Shown: one piece after another, positions 26,474 through 34,752 of the stretch
Numbering within the stretch: the stretch's first letter is position 1
Layout of the letters: every line of letters begins with the position of its first letter
Assembly (NCBI RefSeq): GCF_015752155.1
Contig: NZ_JADOVI010000001.1
Location: forward strand, 496,001-560,000
DNA from: Cryobacterium sp. MP_M3
GTDB lineage: Bacteria > Actinomycetota > Actinomycetes > Actinomycetales > Microbacteriaceae
DNA length: 64,000 nucleotides
Direction of reading: 5' to 3'
Position numbers and translations under genes: made by a program
The notes under the pieces: model-generated
Told to the model about the DNA's origin: nothing
The model's input: the letters and a program-made list of their open reading frames with translations, nothing else
Databases searched by the model: none

Positions 26474-27619
26474 GTGACGGGTTTCAGGGAGGCGGTCGTC
26501 GATCTCGGCGCCATCGCGGCGAACGTCGCCCACCTGCGCACAGTGATCGGCACTCCGCACCTGATGGCGGTGGTGAAGGCGAACGCCTATGGCCATGGCG
26601 CGTTGCCGGTGGCCCGCACGGCGCTCGCCGCCGGCGCGGACTGGCTCGGGGTCGCCGACGTCGAGGAGGCGCTCCAGTTGCGCGCCGGCGGGATCGACGC
26701 GCCCATCCTGGCCTGGCTGCACGACCCTGACGTCGACTTCGGGGCGGCGATCAGCCAGGACATCGACCTCGGCCTGTCGTCGGCACGCCAACTGCGGCAG
26801 GCGGCGGATGCCGCGGCAACCCTCGGCCGCACTGCCTCGGTGCAGTTCAAACTCGAGACCGGGCTCAACCGCAACGGCGTGCACGAACCGGACTGGGCCG
26901 ACGTGTTCGCGCTGGCCGCCGGGTTCGAGCGGGCCGGACTGCTCCGCGTGCGGGGGCTCTTCAGCCATCTCTCGAACGCGTCCCCCGCCGACGACACGGA
27001 TGCGGTCGGCCGGTTCGAGCGCGGCGTTCGGCTGGCCGCCGACGCCGGACTGACCCCGAACCTGATCCACCTGGCTTCGACGGCCGCCGCGCTCCGGCTG
27101 CCGGCAGCGCGGTTCTCGATGGTGCGGATCGGAATCGGCCTGTACGGGTTGTCGCCGTTCGACGACCAGGACTCGCACGACCTCGGCCTCGTCCCCGCGA
27201 TGACCTTGCGCGGGCGGGTCGCCGCCGTGCGCCGGGTCGCCGCCGGCGCCGGGGTGTCCTACGACTACCTCTGGCGGGCGCCCGAAGACGGCAACCTCGC
27301 CCTCGTCCCTCTCGGCTATGCCGACGGGGTGCCCCGGCAGGCGTCCGGGGCCGCGGCCGTGCGGATCGGCGGCCGCACGCATCCGATCGTCGGCCGGATC
27401 GCGATGGACCAGTTCGTGGTGAGCGTCGGCCAGGTCGACGTCGCCGTCGGCGACGAGGTGGTGCTGTTCGGCGATCCCGCGACCGGCGCGCCGAGCGCCA
27501 CCGACTGGGCGGACGCCGCCGGCACCATCAACTATGAGATCGTGACCCGGATCGGGCACCGCGTTCCGCGCAGCTACCGGCAGCCGGGAGAGGCTGCTCA
27601 GTCCGGCACGGAGGGTTGA
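26474..27619 (+). CDS. alr: Alanine racemase
   Basis: A 381-residue PLP enzyme producing D-alanine for peptidoglycan. The PLP lysine is Lys35 in [17 protein letters not shown]; the second catalytic residue Tyr is in [31 protein letters not shown] is conserved. I set the start at GTG 26474, right before the conserved [18 protein letters not shown]; earlier in-frame starts lie inside acpS. It is 13 bases after acpS. Confidence 0.94.
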   Translation: MTGFREAVVDLGAIAANVAHLRTVIGTPHLMAVVKANAYGHGALPVARTALAAGADWLGVADVEEALQLRAGGIDAPILAWLHDPDVDFGAAISQDIDLGLSSARQLRQAADAAATLGRTASVQFKLETGLNRNGVHEPDWADVFALAAGFERAGLLRVRGLFSHLSNASPADDTDAVGRFERGVRLAADAGLTPNLIHLASTAAALRLPAARFSMVRIGIGLYGLSPFDDQDSHDLGLVPAMTLRGRVAAVRRVAAGAGVSYDYLWRAPEDGNLALVPLGYADGVPRQASGAAAVRIGGRTHPIVGRIAMDQFVVSVGQVDVAVGDEVVLFGDPATGAPSATDWADAAGTINYEIVTRIGHRVPRSYRQPGEAAQSGTEG

Positions 27620-27627
27620 TCGGTCTC

Positions 27628-28179
27628 ATGCGCACCGTGATCCCCGACGCCGACGCCATGCACGATTTCGGCGCCGCCCTCGCCGGCCGGCTGCGGGCCG
27701 GCGACCTGGTCGTGCTCACCGGGCCGCTCGGCGCCGGGAAGACCACGTTCACACGCGGCCTGGGCGTCGGCCTGCGGGTTCGCGGCTCCGTCACCAGCCC
27801 CACCTTCGTGCTCGCCCGCACGCATCCCAGCACGATCGGCGGTCCGCCCCTCGTGCACGTCGACGCCTATCGCCTGGCCAGCGCCGTCGAACTCGACGAC
27901 CTCGACATTGATTTCCCGAACTCGGTCGTCGTCGTCGAATGGGGCCGCGGCATGCTCGACGGCATCACCGAATCGTGGCTGGACATCGAGATCGAGCGCC
28001 CGCTCGGGGCGTCGCAGGCCGCGCCGGCCGGCCCCGACGACGACGGGCTCGACGACGACGGCCTCGACCTCGACGAGCCCCGCACGGTAACGATCACGGC
28101 CCACGGTCCGCGCTGGGCGGGCGTCGCCGGCTTCGACCCCGCCGCCGACGAGGCCGGGCACGCGCGGCTCAGCGAATAG
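27628..28179 (+). CDS. tsaE: tRNA t6A biosynthesis ATPase TsaE
   Basis: A 183-residue protein with Walker A GPLGAGKTTFTRGL near residue 34 and the TsaE segments SVTSPTFVLAR and VHVDAYRL. It works with TsaB and TsaD to make N6-threonylcarbamoyladenosine at position 37 of ANN-decoding tRNAs. An Asp-rich stretch (PDDDGLDDDGLDLDE) interrupts the C-terminal part. Start chosen at ATG 27628 with GGAGGG twelve bases upstream; a TTG at 27616 is in frame. Confidence 0.93.
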   Translation: MRTVIPDADAMHDFGAALAGRLRAGDLVVLTGPLGAGKTTFTRGLGVGLRVRGSVTSPTFVLARTHPSTIGGPPLVHVDAYRLASAVELDDLDIDFPNSVVVVEWGRGMLDGITESWLDIEIERPLGASQAAPAGPDDDGLDDDGLDLDEPRTVTITAHGPRWAGVAGFDPAADEAGHARLSE

Positions 28180-28188
28180 GCTGGTGAG

Positions 28189-28821
28189 GTGCTTCTCGCC
28201 ATCGATACCTCCGCCGGCACGAGTGTCGCCGTCGTCGACCTCGAGCGCGGCATCCTCGCCGAACTCGGCACCGACGACACCATGCGCCACGCCGAGGTGG
28301 TCGGCCGGCTGATCAGAGACTGCCTCGCCGCCGCCGGCGTCACCGTCGGCGACCTCTCCGCGGTCGTCGGGGGAATGGGCCCCGGCCCGTTCACCGGGCT
28401 GCGGGTCGGAATCGCCGCCGCACGTGTCTTCGCTCTCGGCGCCGGCAAACCGTTCGTGCCGATCGTCAGCCACGACGCCATCGCCTTCGGCCGGTACCGG
28501 GCCGGCCACGCCGGCGGCCTCGTCGTGGTCACCGACGCGCGACGCCGGGAGGTGAACTGGTCCGCCTACAGCGGGGCGGATGCCGTCGGCCTGCCGGTCC
28601 GCATCGACCCGCCCGGGGTGGCGAAGCCGGCCGTGCTGCAGGAGCCCGACTGGGCCCACGCGGGGTTGCCCCGTTTCGACGCGGCGACGGTGTCCGCCGG
28701 CGAGCTGGGGCTGGTCGCCGAGCTCAGCTGGGCCCACCAGCGCGCCTTCGCCGCCGACGAAGCGCTCTACCTGCGGTCGCCGGACGTCACCATGTCCAAC
28801 GGCCCCAAACGGGTGAGCTGA
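28189..28821 (+). CDS. tsaB: tRNA t6A biosynthesis protein TsaB
   Basis: A 210-residue ASKHA-fold protein beginning LLAIDTSAGTSVAVVDLERG and carrying VVGGMGPGPFTGLRVGIAAA, the TsaB signature. It is the non-catalytic partner and scaffold for TsaD. The GTG start at 28189 is nine bases after tsaE, with GAGG just upstream. rimI starts one base after its stop. Confidence 0.94.
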   Translation: MLLAIDTSAGTSVAVVDLERGILAELGTDDTMRHAEVVGRLIRDCLAAAGVTVGDLSAVVGGMGPGPFTGLRVGIAAARVFALGAGKPFVPIVSHDAIAFGRYRAGHAGGLVVVTDARRREVNWSAYSGADAVGLPVRIDPPGVAKPAVLQEPDWAHAGLPRFDAATVSAGELGLVAELSWAHQRAFAADEALYLRSPDVTMSNGPKRVS

Positions 28822-28822
28822 C

Positions 28823-29338
28823 GTGACCTGGCAACTGCGGCGCGCCACCCGCGACGACGTCGACGCCATCATGGCGCTCGAAACCCGCATCTTCGAGAAT
28901 GACGCCTGGTCGAGAGAAGCGATGGCCAGGGACGTCACCGACCCGGACTGCTACTACCTCGTCGCCTTCCCGCCCGACGCTCCCACCCAGATCGACGCCT
29001 ACGCCGGCCTGCGGGCACCCCGCGGGGCGACCGAGGGCGACATCCAGACGATTGCGGTCACCGAGGAAGCCAGGGGGCACGGCCTCGGGCGCACGCTCGT
29101 CCAGTCCCTGCTCGTCGAGGCCCGCAAGCGCGGCGCCCGCGAGGTCTTCCTCGAGGTGCGCGCCGACAACCCGGGGGCCCAGCGGGTCTACCGGCGGCTC
29201 GGCTTCGAAGAGCTCGGCGTGCGCCGCGGCTACTACCAGCCCGACAATGTCGACGCCCTGGTGATGCGGGTGCGGTTGACGGACCCGGAGATGGCCCCGA
29301 CCGCGTCGGAACCCGAACGCCCGGAGGCGACCGAATGA
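28823..29338 (+). CDS. rimI: Ribosomal protein S18 alanine N-acetyltransferase
   Basis: A 171-residue GNAT acetyltransferase. The acetyl-CoA loop is [20 protein letters not shown] and the RimI segment [20 protein letters not shown] follows. It is placed between tsaB and tsaD as in many actinobacteria. The last ~20 residues ([16 protein letters not shown]) are a variable acidic tail. Its TGA overlaps the tsaD ATG. Substrate assignment is by family; other N-terminal proteins could be acetylated. Confidence 0.9.
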   Translation: MTWQLRRATRDDVDAIMALETRIFENDAWSREAMARDVTDPDCYYLVAFPPDAPTQIDAYAGLRAPRGATEGDIQTIAVTEEARGHGLGRTLVQSLLVEARKRGAREVFLEVRADNPGAQRVYRRLGFEELGVRRGYYQPDNVDALVMRVRLTDPEMAPTASEPERPEATE

Positions 29339-30402
29339 ACCGCACGAACCCGCTGGTGCTCGGGATCGAGACCTCCTGCGACGAGACCGGGATCGGAATC
29401 GTGCGCGGTACCAGCCTGCTCTCCAACACGATCGCGTCGTCGATGGACGAACACGCCCGCTACGGGGGCGTCGTGCCGGAGGTCGCCGCCCGAGCCCACC
29501 TCGAGGAGCTCGTGCCGGCGATCCGCGCAGCAACCGCCGAGGCAGGCATCAGCCTCTCCGAGATCGACGCTGTCGCCGTCACCTGCGGCCCCGGGCTTTC
29601 CGGAGCGCTCATGGTCGGAGTCGGGGCGGCGAAGGCCCTGGCGATTTCGCTCGGCAAACCGATCTACGCGGTCAACCATCTGGTCGGTCACGTCGGGGCC
29701 GACCTGCTGCGCATCGACGACGACCGGACCGATGCGCCGCTCGAGTACCCGACAATCGCGCTCCTCGTCTCTGGCGGACATACGTCCCTGCTGCTCGTGC
29801 GCGACCTCGTCTCCGATGTCGAACTCCTCGGTGAGACCATCGACGACGCGGCAGGGGAGGCGTTCGACAAGGTCGCCCGCATCCTGGGCCTGCCCTACCC
29901 CGGCGGTCCGCAGATCGACCGGGCCGCGCTGGAAGGAAACCCCGCGGCCATCCGGTTCCCACGCGGCCTCAGCCGGACCAAGGACATGGCCAGGCACCGC
30001 TACGACTTCTCCTTCTCCGGGCTGAAGACCTCGGTGGCCCGGTGGGTCGAGCAGCGGCAGGATGCGGGCGAACCCGTGCCGATCGCCGATGTGGCGGCCA
30101 GCTTCCGCGAGTCCGTCGTCGACATCCTGCTGACCAAGGCCGTGGCCGCCTGTGTCGACTTCGAGGTTCCGCGGTTGCTGCTCGGCGGCGGCGTGATCGC
30201 CAACGCCCGGTTGCGCCAGGTGGCCGTGGAGCGCACGGATGCCGCCGGCATCGCCCTCCGCATCCCGCCCCTGTCGCTGTGCACCGACAACGGCGCCATG
30301 ATCGCCGCCCTCGGCGCTCAGCTGATCATGGCCGGACACGAGCCCTCGTCGCTCGAGTTCGGGGCGGACTCGACGCTGCCGGTCTCGGAGATTCAGGTCT
30401 GA
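29335..30402 (+). CDS. tsaD: tRNA t6A threonylcarbamoyltransferase TsaD
   Basis: A 355-residue ASKHA protein transferring the threonylcarbamoyl group to A37 of t[20 protein letters not shown] opens the fold; the metal-binding His-x3-His lies in [28 protein letters not shown] binds nucleotide; [19 protein letters not shown] follows. It completes the tsaE-tsaB-tsaD set. It overlaps rimI by four bases and ends the operon begun by glmS. Confidence 0.96.
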   Translation: MNRTNPLVLGIETSCDETGIGIVRGTSLLSNTIASSMDEHARYGGVVPEVAARAHLEELVPAIRAATAEAGISLSEIDAVAVTCGPGLSGALMVGVGAAKALAISLGKPIYAVNHLVGHVGADLLRIDDDRTDAPLEYPTIALLVSGGHTSLLLVRDLVSDVELLGETIDDAAGEAFDKVARILGLPYPGGPQIDRAALEGNPAAIRFPRGLSRTKDMARHRYDFSFSGLKTSVARWVEQRQDAGEPVPIADVAASFRESVVDILLTKAVAACVDFEVPRLLLGGGVIANARLRQVAVERTDAAGIALRIPPLSLCTDNGAMIAALGAQLIMAGHEPSSLEFGADSTLPVSEIQV

Positions 30403-30474
30403 AACCCCGTCTCATCCGAGGTTCCTTGCCGGAAGGGATATTCTGTGCAAGTGGGACCCTGTTCGTCACACACG

Positions 30475-30504
30475 TTGACACCTCGCGGCCCGCGCTGCCA
30501 CTAT
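30475..30504 (+). promoter_or_regulatory. Probable promoter of the small membrane-protein group
   Basis: A consensus -35 TTGACA (30475-30480) is followed after 18 bases by CACTAT (30499-30504). The start site would be near 30511, with GAAGGAG at 30530-30536 serving the ATG at 30545. The -35 is perfect, the -10 is weak. Confidence 0.45.
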
Positions 30505-30544
30505 GGCACCGCCACACGACCCACTTCCTGAAGGAGCGCATGAC

Positions 30545-30940
30545 ATGACCGACCCGAACCTGCCGCCGGTGACCCCGCCCCCGACCAGCCAGCCGCCGAT
30601 CTTCCAGCCGCCCGCAGCCCCGGCCTACGGAGCCCCGTCCGCGCCGGCCTACGGTCAGGGCGGCGCCTACGCGCAGCCTTACGCCCAGGCGCCCTCGGAC
30701 AAGTACAACGTGCTGGCTATCGTCTCGCTCGTGTCGGCGTTCTTCATCTCCCTCGTCGCGATCATCACCGGGCACATCGCCCTGAGCCAGATCAAGAAGA
30801 CCGGCGAAAAGGGCCGCGGCCTGGCCATCGGAGGCCTCGTGCTCGGCTATCTCGGCGTGCTGGCGACCATCATCGTCATCATCGTCTGGTTCGTTGTCAT
30901 CGCCGCCGCGGTCAACGACGGCTCCATTTCCGGCTACTGA
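30545..30940 (+). CDS. Proline-rich two-helix membrane protein (DUF4190 type)
   Basis: A 131-residue protein. Residues 1-55 are Pro/Ala/Gln/Tyr-rich with repeated PAYG/YAQ units and are probably cytoplasmic or disordered. Two membrane helices follow (VLAIVSLVSAFFISLVAIIT, and GLVLGYLGVLATIIVIIVWF) separated by the short motif GHIALSQIKKTGEKGRGLAI, which is typical of DUF4190 proteins. Function is not known. It is first of three similar consecutive proteins. Confidence 0.8.
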   Translation: MTDPNLPPVTPPPTSQPPIFQPPAAPAYGAPSAPAYGQGGAYAQPYAQAPSDKYNVLAIVSLVSAFFISLVAIITGHIALSQIKKTGEKGRGLAIGGLVLGYLGVLATIIVIIVWFVVIAAAVNDGSISGY

Positions 30941-30995
30941 TCCTCCCGCGGCGAGGCCGCGGTTCGGAATGAATGAAGTGGAAAGGAAACTGCTC

Positions 30996-31580
30996 ATGAG
31001 CGACTCGAACACACCAGACCTCTCGGGGGTGCCGCACGTGCCGGATGTCCCGCAGGTGCCGGATGTGCCGCAGGTGCCGGATGTGCCGCAGGTGCCCGAT
31101 TTTCCGAACACGTCAACCGCGCCCCCGGTCGCGCCCGCCTATGCCGCAGCCACACCCCCGCCGGGCTACGGTGCCGGCTCTGCCGCGACGCCGCCGCCCG
31201 GCTACGGTTCCGGTCCTTCCGCCCCGCCGCCCTACGGCAGCCCGCCGCCCCCGGCCTCTGGTGCGCCGTATGCTCCCTATCCGGGGCGGCCTGCCACTAA
31301 GCAGCCGATTCTCAGCATCCTGGCGCTCGTCGCCGGAATCATCGGAATCCTCGGCTCCCCGGTGGTGTTCATCCCGATCGCCGGCGGTATCTTCGGCCTG
31401 TTCATTCCCGCGGCGGCCGTCGTTCTCGGGTTCCTCGGGCGCACCAAGGAACCGAGTGCGAAGGGTTTCTGGCTGACCGGGATCATCAGCGGGGCGATCG
31501 GCGTTGCCCTGGCTCTGTTGAGCATCGTCATCTGGGCCGTCGTCTTCGCCAACATCCCGAACACCGGATACAGCTACTGA
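30996..31580 (+). CDS. Proline-rich membrane protein with VPDVPQ repeats (DUF4190-like)
   Basis: A 194-residue protein. Residues 8-35 are VPDVPQ repeats, residues 40-95 a Pro/Gly/Tyr/Ala-rich stretch (GYGAGSAATPPPGYGSG), and residues ~104-194 hold three hydrophobic segments ending GYSY. Start ATG at 30996 follows GAAAGGAAAC. It resembles its neighbours in layout: disordered proline-rich N-terminus and a small membrane domain. No function is recognised. Confidence 0.75.
   Translation: MSDSNTPDLSGVPHVPDVPQVPDVPQVPDVPQVPDFPNTSTAPPVAPAYAAATPPPGYGAGSAATPPPGYGSGPSAPPPYGSPPPPASGAPYAPYPGRPATKQPILSILALVAGIIGILGSPVVFIPIAGGIFGLFIPAAAVVLGFLGRTKEPSAKGFWLTGIISGAIGVALALLSIVIWAVVFANIPNTGYSY
31038..31100 (+). 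repeat. 18-base tandem repeat coding for VPDVPQ
   Basis: Units at 31038-31055, 31056-31073 and 31074-31091 differ by one base (GTGCCGGATGTNCCGCAG), followed by a partial unit to 31100. Since 18 is a multiple of three, copy number change keeps the reading frame, so length variation among strains is likely. Confidence 0.85.
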
Positions 31581-31588
31581 ACCGCTCC

Positions 31589-32017
31589 ATGGAGGCCGAA
31601 CGCCCGGACGGGGACCAGCCCGCCCCGCCCGCCGGACGCGGTGACTTCCGGCTGGACCTCACGCGACCGCGCGGAACCGTCGACGGCGAACTGGATTACG
31701 AGTCGACCGTCACGGCCCCCACCGAGTGGGTCCCGTACGTCTACACCGACACCGAGCTGCAATCGCGCGAGGGTGGGCGCGGGCTCTCGGTCGCAGCGCT
31801 CACATTCGGACTGGCCGGACTGCTCGTCGCCCTGTTCGGCGTCTGGGGCGCGCCGCTCTCGCTGGCGGCCGTCGTGCTGGCGATCATGGCGCGCCGGTCC
31901 GAACGCCTCGGCGGCGCACTGTGGGCCTGGGGGCTGGTCTCCGGTCTCGCCGGCCTGGCCATCGTGATGGGCTGGTGCGTGATCATCAGCCAGGCTCTGG
32001 GCCGGATCGCGTACTGA
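31589..32017 (+). CDS. Small membrane protein (DUF4190-like)
   Basis: A 142-residue protein with a charged, proline-rich N-terminal 60 residues and two to three hydrophobic helices (LSVAALTFGLAGLLVALFGV, AAVVLAIMARRSERLGGALW, GLAGLAIVMGWCVIIS). The AIMARRSERLGGALW linker parallels the GHIAL...KGRGLAI linker of the protein at 30545. It starts eight bases after the preceding gene, so the three form a unit. Function unknown. Confidence 0.75.
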   Translation: MEAERPDGDQPAPPAGRGDFRLDLTRPRGTVDGELDYESTVTAPTEWVPYVYTDTELQSREGGRGLSVAALTFGLAGLLVALFGVWGAPLSLAAVVLAIMARRSERLGGALWAWGLVSGLAGLAIVMGWCVIISQALGRIAY

Positions 32018-32060
32018 CGATCGCCTACCGGCTCCGGGCCGCCGAACAGCCTCGGCCGGC

Positions 32061-33260
32061 TCAGGCCAGTGTGCGCACACGCTCCACGAGCAGTGCAACG
32101 CGCTGGCCGGCGGCCCGGGTGAGCACGAGCGTGCCGGACTCGGACCCCTTCAGCCGCAGGCGGATGCGCAGCGTGGCCGGGTCGACGTCCACGCCGCGTT
32201 TCTTGATCTCCAGTGTGCCGATCCGGCGATCCTGCAGGGCCACGCGGAGCTTCTTCTCGTCGAACGGAAGAACCTCGAGCACCCGGAAGGCCGTGGCGAA
32301 CGGGGTCGGGCGCAGGGCTGCGGAGGTGAGGTAGGCGATTCCCTCGCTCAACATGAGGGCATCCTGCGAGCGGGCGAGATCGCCGATCAGCCGGGCACGG
32401 ATGACCGCACCGTCGGGCTCGTAGAGATAGTCGCCGAGCACCCCCACCTCCACGTCCTCGCTGTCGGAGGGCGCGTTCAGCTCGTGGGTTCCGTCCCGGT
32501 CCAGGAGCAGGGCCGACCGGCGGATGCCCTCGCGGGCCAGGGCGCCGAACCACAGTCCCATCTCGACCAGCTTTCCGTCGACGGACACCCACTGCGCCTC
32601 CGCACCGGCCGGGATGAGGTCACGGTCGTGCCCCGGGCCGAGCTTGACGCCGATCGGCATCCGCTCGCTCAGGCCGAACACGAAATCGAGGTTGGGGGAG
32701 TAGTCCTCCGGACGGGTCAGCCGGGACGTGTTGTTGTGGCCCGCGGTGCGCCGGGCCGGGTCGAGCCAGGCCGCGTCGAAGACGGAGAGGTCGAACGTCT
32801 CGGCGTCACCGTGCGCCACCGCGGCGTTCGGGAACGGGGCAAGGTTGAAGCTGGCGACCGTCGCGGTCACCTCGTCGGTGTCCACCGCCGTCACGGCGAG
32901 GTCCATCGCCGCCATGGCCATCGCGTCGCCGCCGATCCCGCACCCGAGGTCGACGACCCGGCCCAGGGAGGCACCCACGAATCGGCCGGCGTGCAGTGCG
33001 GCCACCCGCAACCGGGTGGCCTGCTCCAGGCCTGCCTCGGTGAACAGCATCCGCCCGGCGAACTCGCCGAACTTGGGCACGGCGCGTGCGCGCAGCCGGG
33101 ACTGGTTCAGCACGGCGGTGACCAGGCCGGGGGCGTGGCCGGCCTTGCGGAGGTCGCTCACCATCCGCACGACGTCGCCCGTCGGGTCATAGGGCGGCAG
33201 GGAGTCCAGCAGGCGCAAGCCGTCCGGCGATAACAGCTCGACGAGCTCTGAGCGATCCAT
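32061..33260 (-). CDS. Class I SAM-dependent methyltransferase with THUMP-like domain
   Basis: A 399-residue protein. The SAM-binding motif VVDLGCGIGGDAMAMAAMDL lies near residues 102-121, VTAVDTDE is motif II, and AAWLDPARRT (DPAR) is the motif IV position. The C-terminal ~80 residues (LEIKKRGVDVDPATLRIRLR) correspond to the THUMP-like domain seen in actinobacterial proteins of this family. The substrate is probably RNA but is not established. TAAGTT lies six bases before the ATG without a ribosome binding site, suggesting a leaderless mRNA. It diverges from groES. Confidence 0.8.
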   Translation of the reverse strand: MDRSELVELLSPDGLRLLDSLPPYDPTGDVVRMVSDLRKAGHAPGLVTAVLNQSRLRARAVPKFGEFAGRMLFTEAGLEQATRLRVAALHAGRFVGASLGRVVDLGCGIGGDAMAMAAMDLAVTAVDTDEVTATVASFNLAPFPNAAVAHGDAETFDLSVFDAAWLDPARRTAGHNNTSRLTRPEDYSPNLDFVFGLSERMPIGVKLGPGHDRDLIPAGAEAQWVSVDGKLVEMGLWFGALAREGIRRSALLLDRDGTHELNAPSDSEDVEVGVLGDYLYEPDGAVIRARLIGDLARSQDALMLSEGIAYLTSAALRPTPFATAFRVLEVLPFDEKKLRVALQDRRIGTLEIKKRGVDVDPATLRIRLRLKGSESGTLVLTRAAGQRVALLVERVRTLA

Positions 33261-33282
33261 CCCGCAAACTTACCAACCATGC

Positions 33283-33353
33283 GCGCATCTGGCACTCACG
33301 TTGCGTGAGTGCCAGATGCGCCCTAAACTCGAGCTAGCACTCTCGCTGTGAGT
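33283..33353 (+). promoter_or_regulatory. CIRCE (HrcA) operator and promoter of groES
   Basis: CTGGCACTC (33289-33297), nine bases, then GAGTGCCAG (33307-33315) fits the CIRCE pattern TTAGCACTC-N9-GAGTGCTAA, with the symmetry continuing to 18-bp arms (33283-33300 and 33304-33321). A -35 TTGCGT (33301-33306) lies in its centre and TAAACT (33324-33329) 17 bases later is a good -10. A second, degenerate element TAGCACTC (33335-33342) with GAGT (33350-33353) overlaps the predicted start site near 33336. HrcA binding here would block transcription until heat stress. Confidence 0.75.
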
Positions 33354-33389
33354 CTGCCAACCAAGTCTTAGCTAAGAAAGAGGTCAACC

Positions 33390-33686
33390 GTGTCGGTCTC
33401 CATCAAGCCGCTCGAGGATCGCATCGTCATCAAGCAGGTCGACGCAGAGCAGACCACCGCATCAGGTCTGGTCATTCCTGACACCGCCAAGGAAAAGCCC
33501 CAGGAGGGCGAAGTCGTCGCCGTCGGCCCCGGCCGCATCGACGACAACGGCAACCGCATCCCGCTCGACGTCGCCGTCGGCGACAAGGTGATCTACTCCA
33601 AGTACGGCGGAACCGAGGTCAAGTTCGGTGGCGAGGATCTCCTCGTGCTGTCGGCCCGCGACGTACTCGCGGTCGTCGTCCGCTAG
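33390..33686 (+). CDS. groES: Co-chaperonin GroES
   Basis: A 98-residue protein, the lid of the GroEL folding chamber. [20 protein letters not shown], the mobile loop around [20 protein letters not shown], and [20 protein letters not shown] are family hallmarks. GTG start at 33390 with GAAAGAGGT upstream. A terminator follows, so groEL is not cotranscribed and must be elsewhere. Confidence 0.97.
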   Translation: MSVSIKPLEDRIVIKQVDAEQTTASGLVIPDTAKEKPQEGEVVAVGPGRIDDNGNRIPLDVAVGDKVIYSKYGGTEVKFGGEDLLVLSARDVLAVVVR

Positions 33687-33707
33687 TCAGACGCACCACG
33701 CAGCAAG

Positions 33708-33742
33708 TCCCGGACGGCCATGGCCGTCCGGGATTTGTCGTT
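33708..33742 (+). terminator. Terminator after groES
   Basis: A 26-base perfect palindrome (TCCCGGACGGCCA and its complement, 33708-33733) is followed by TTTGTCGTTT. It ends the groES transcript 22 bases after the stop codon. Confidence 0.8.
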
Positions 33743-33772
33743 TCCGGGGCCGTCCCGGAGGATGGGCAGACC

Positions 33773-34714
33773 ATGGACACCCACATCGCAGCAGGACGCC
33801 CGCAGCGGAGCGCGCACAGCACCGGGCTGATCTACGCGGTCCTCGCCTACGGACTCTGGGGGATGCTGCCGCTGTACTTCCTCCTGCTCGCCCCCACCGG
33901 AGCATTCGAGGTCGTCGCGTGGCGGGTGCTGTTCTCCCTCGTGTTCTGCGTTTTGCTGATCACGGTCACGAAGAAGTGGGGTCAGTTCCTTGCGGTCCTG
34001 CGCCGCCCGCGGATCGTCTGGACGATGGGCCTGGCCGGCATCCTGATCTTCGTCAACTGGCAGACCTACGTCTTCGGAACCCTGTCCGGCCATGTGGTCG
34101 AGGCCGCGCTCGGCTATTTCATCAACCCGATCGTGACCGTGCTGCTCGGCGTCGTGGTGCTGCACGAGAGGCTCCGGGCGCTGCAATGGATGGCCATGGG
34201 CATCAGCCTCGCCGCCGTGGTCGTGCTCACCGTCGGCTACGGCTCACTGCCCTGGATCTCCCTTGTGCTCGCGTTCTCATTCGGCTTCTACGGGCTGATC
34301 AAGAAACGCGTCGGCCACAGCGTCGACGCCCTGGCCGGGCTCACCCTGGAAACCATCTGGCTCGCCCCGATCGCGATCGTGCAATTGATCGTCGTCGGTG
34401 CCGTCTCCGGACTCACCTTCGGCGCCATCTCGCCGTGGCACACGGTCGGTCTCCTCACCACCGGCGTCGTCACGGCCGTGCCGCTGCTCTTCTTCGCCGC
34501 CGCGGCCCGGCGTCTCCCGCTCACCTACCTGGGGCTGATCCAGTTCATCGCGCCCATCCTGCAATTCCTGGTCGGGGTGTTCATCCTGCACGAACCGATG
34601 CCGCCGGAACGCTGGGTCGGTTTCGGCCTGGTCTGGGTGGCGCTGGTCATCCTGACCACGGACATGGTCGTCAGCGGGCGCGCACCGCGGCGAGCGTCCC
34701 TCGAGCCGGCCTGA
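33773..34714 (+). CDS. rarD: EamA-family transporter, RarD type
   Basis: A 313-residue membrane protein with ten predicted helices in two EamA halves. LIYAVLAYGLWGMLPLYFLL and VVAWRVLFSLVFCVLLITVT at the start, and YLGLIQFIAPILQFLVGVFI near the end, match the RarD subgroup (chloramphenicol-sensitive protein family). The transported substrate is unknown. GGAGGATGG precedes the ATG. Confidence 0.88.
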   Translation: MDTHIAAGRPQRSAHSTGLIYAVLAYGLWGMLPLYFLLLAPTGAFEVVAWRVLFSLVFCVLLITVTKKWGQFLAVLRRPRIVWTMGLAGILIFVNWQTYVFGTLSGHVVEAALGYFINPIVTVLLGVVVLHERLRALQWMAMGISLAAVVVLTVGYGSLPWISLVLAFSFGFYGLIKKRVGHSVDALAGLTLETIWLAPIAIVQLIVVGAVSGLTFGAISPWHTVGLLTTGVVTAVPLLFFAAAARRLPLTYLGLIQFIAPILQFLVGVFILHEPMPPERWVGFGLVWVALVILTTDMVVSGRAPRRASLEPA

Positions 34715-34752
34715 CCCGCGTTACGCTCGGGGCATTCGTGAAAGGAATCCGG

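Noticed and set aside
31038-31100. Short tandem repeat considered as a CRISPR-like array
   Set aside because: The units are contiguous without spacers, 18 bases long and in frame with a protein-coding gene.
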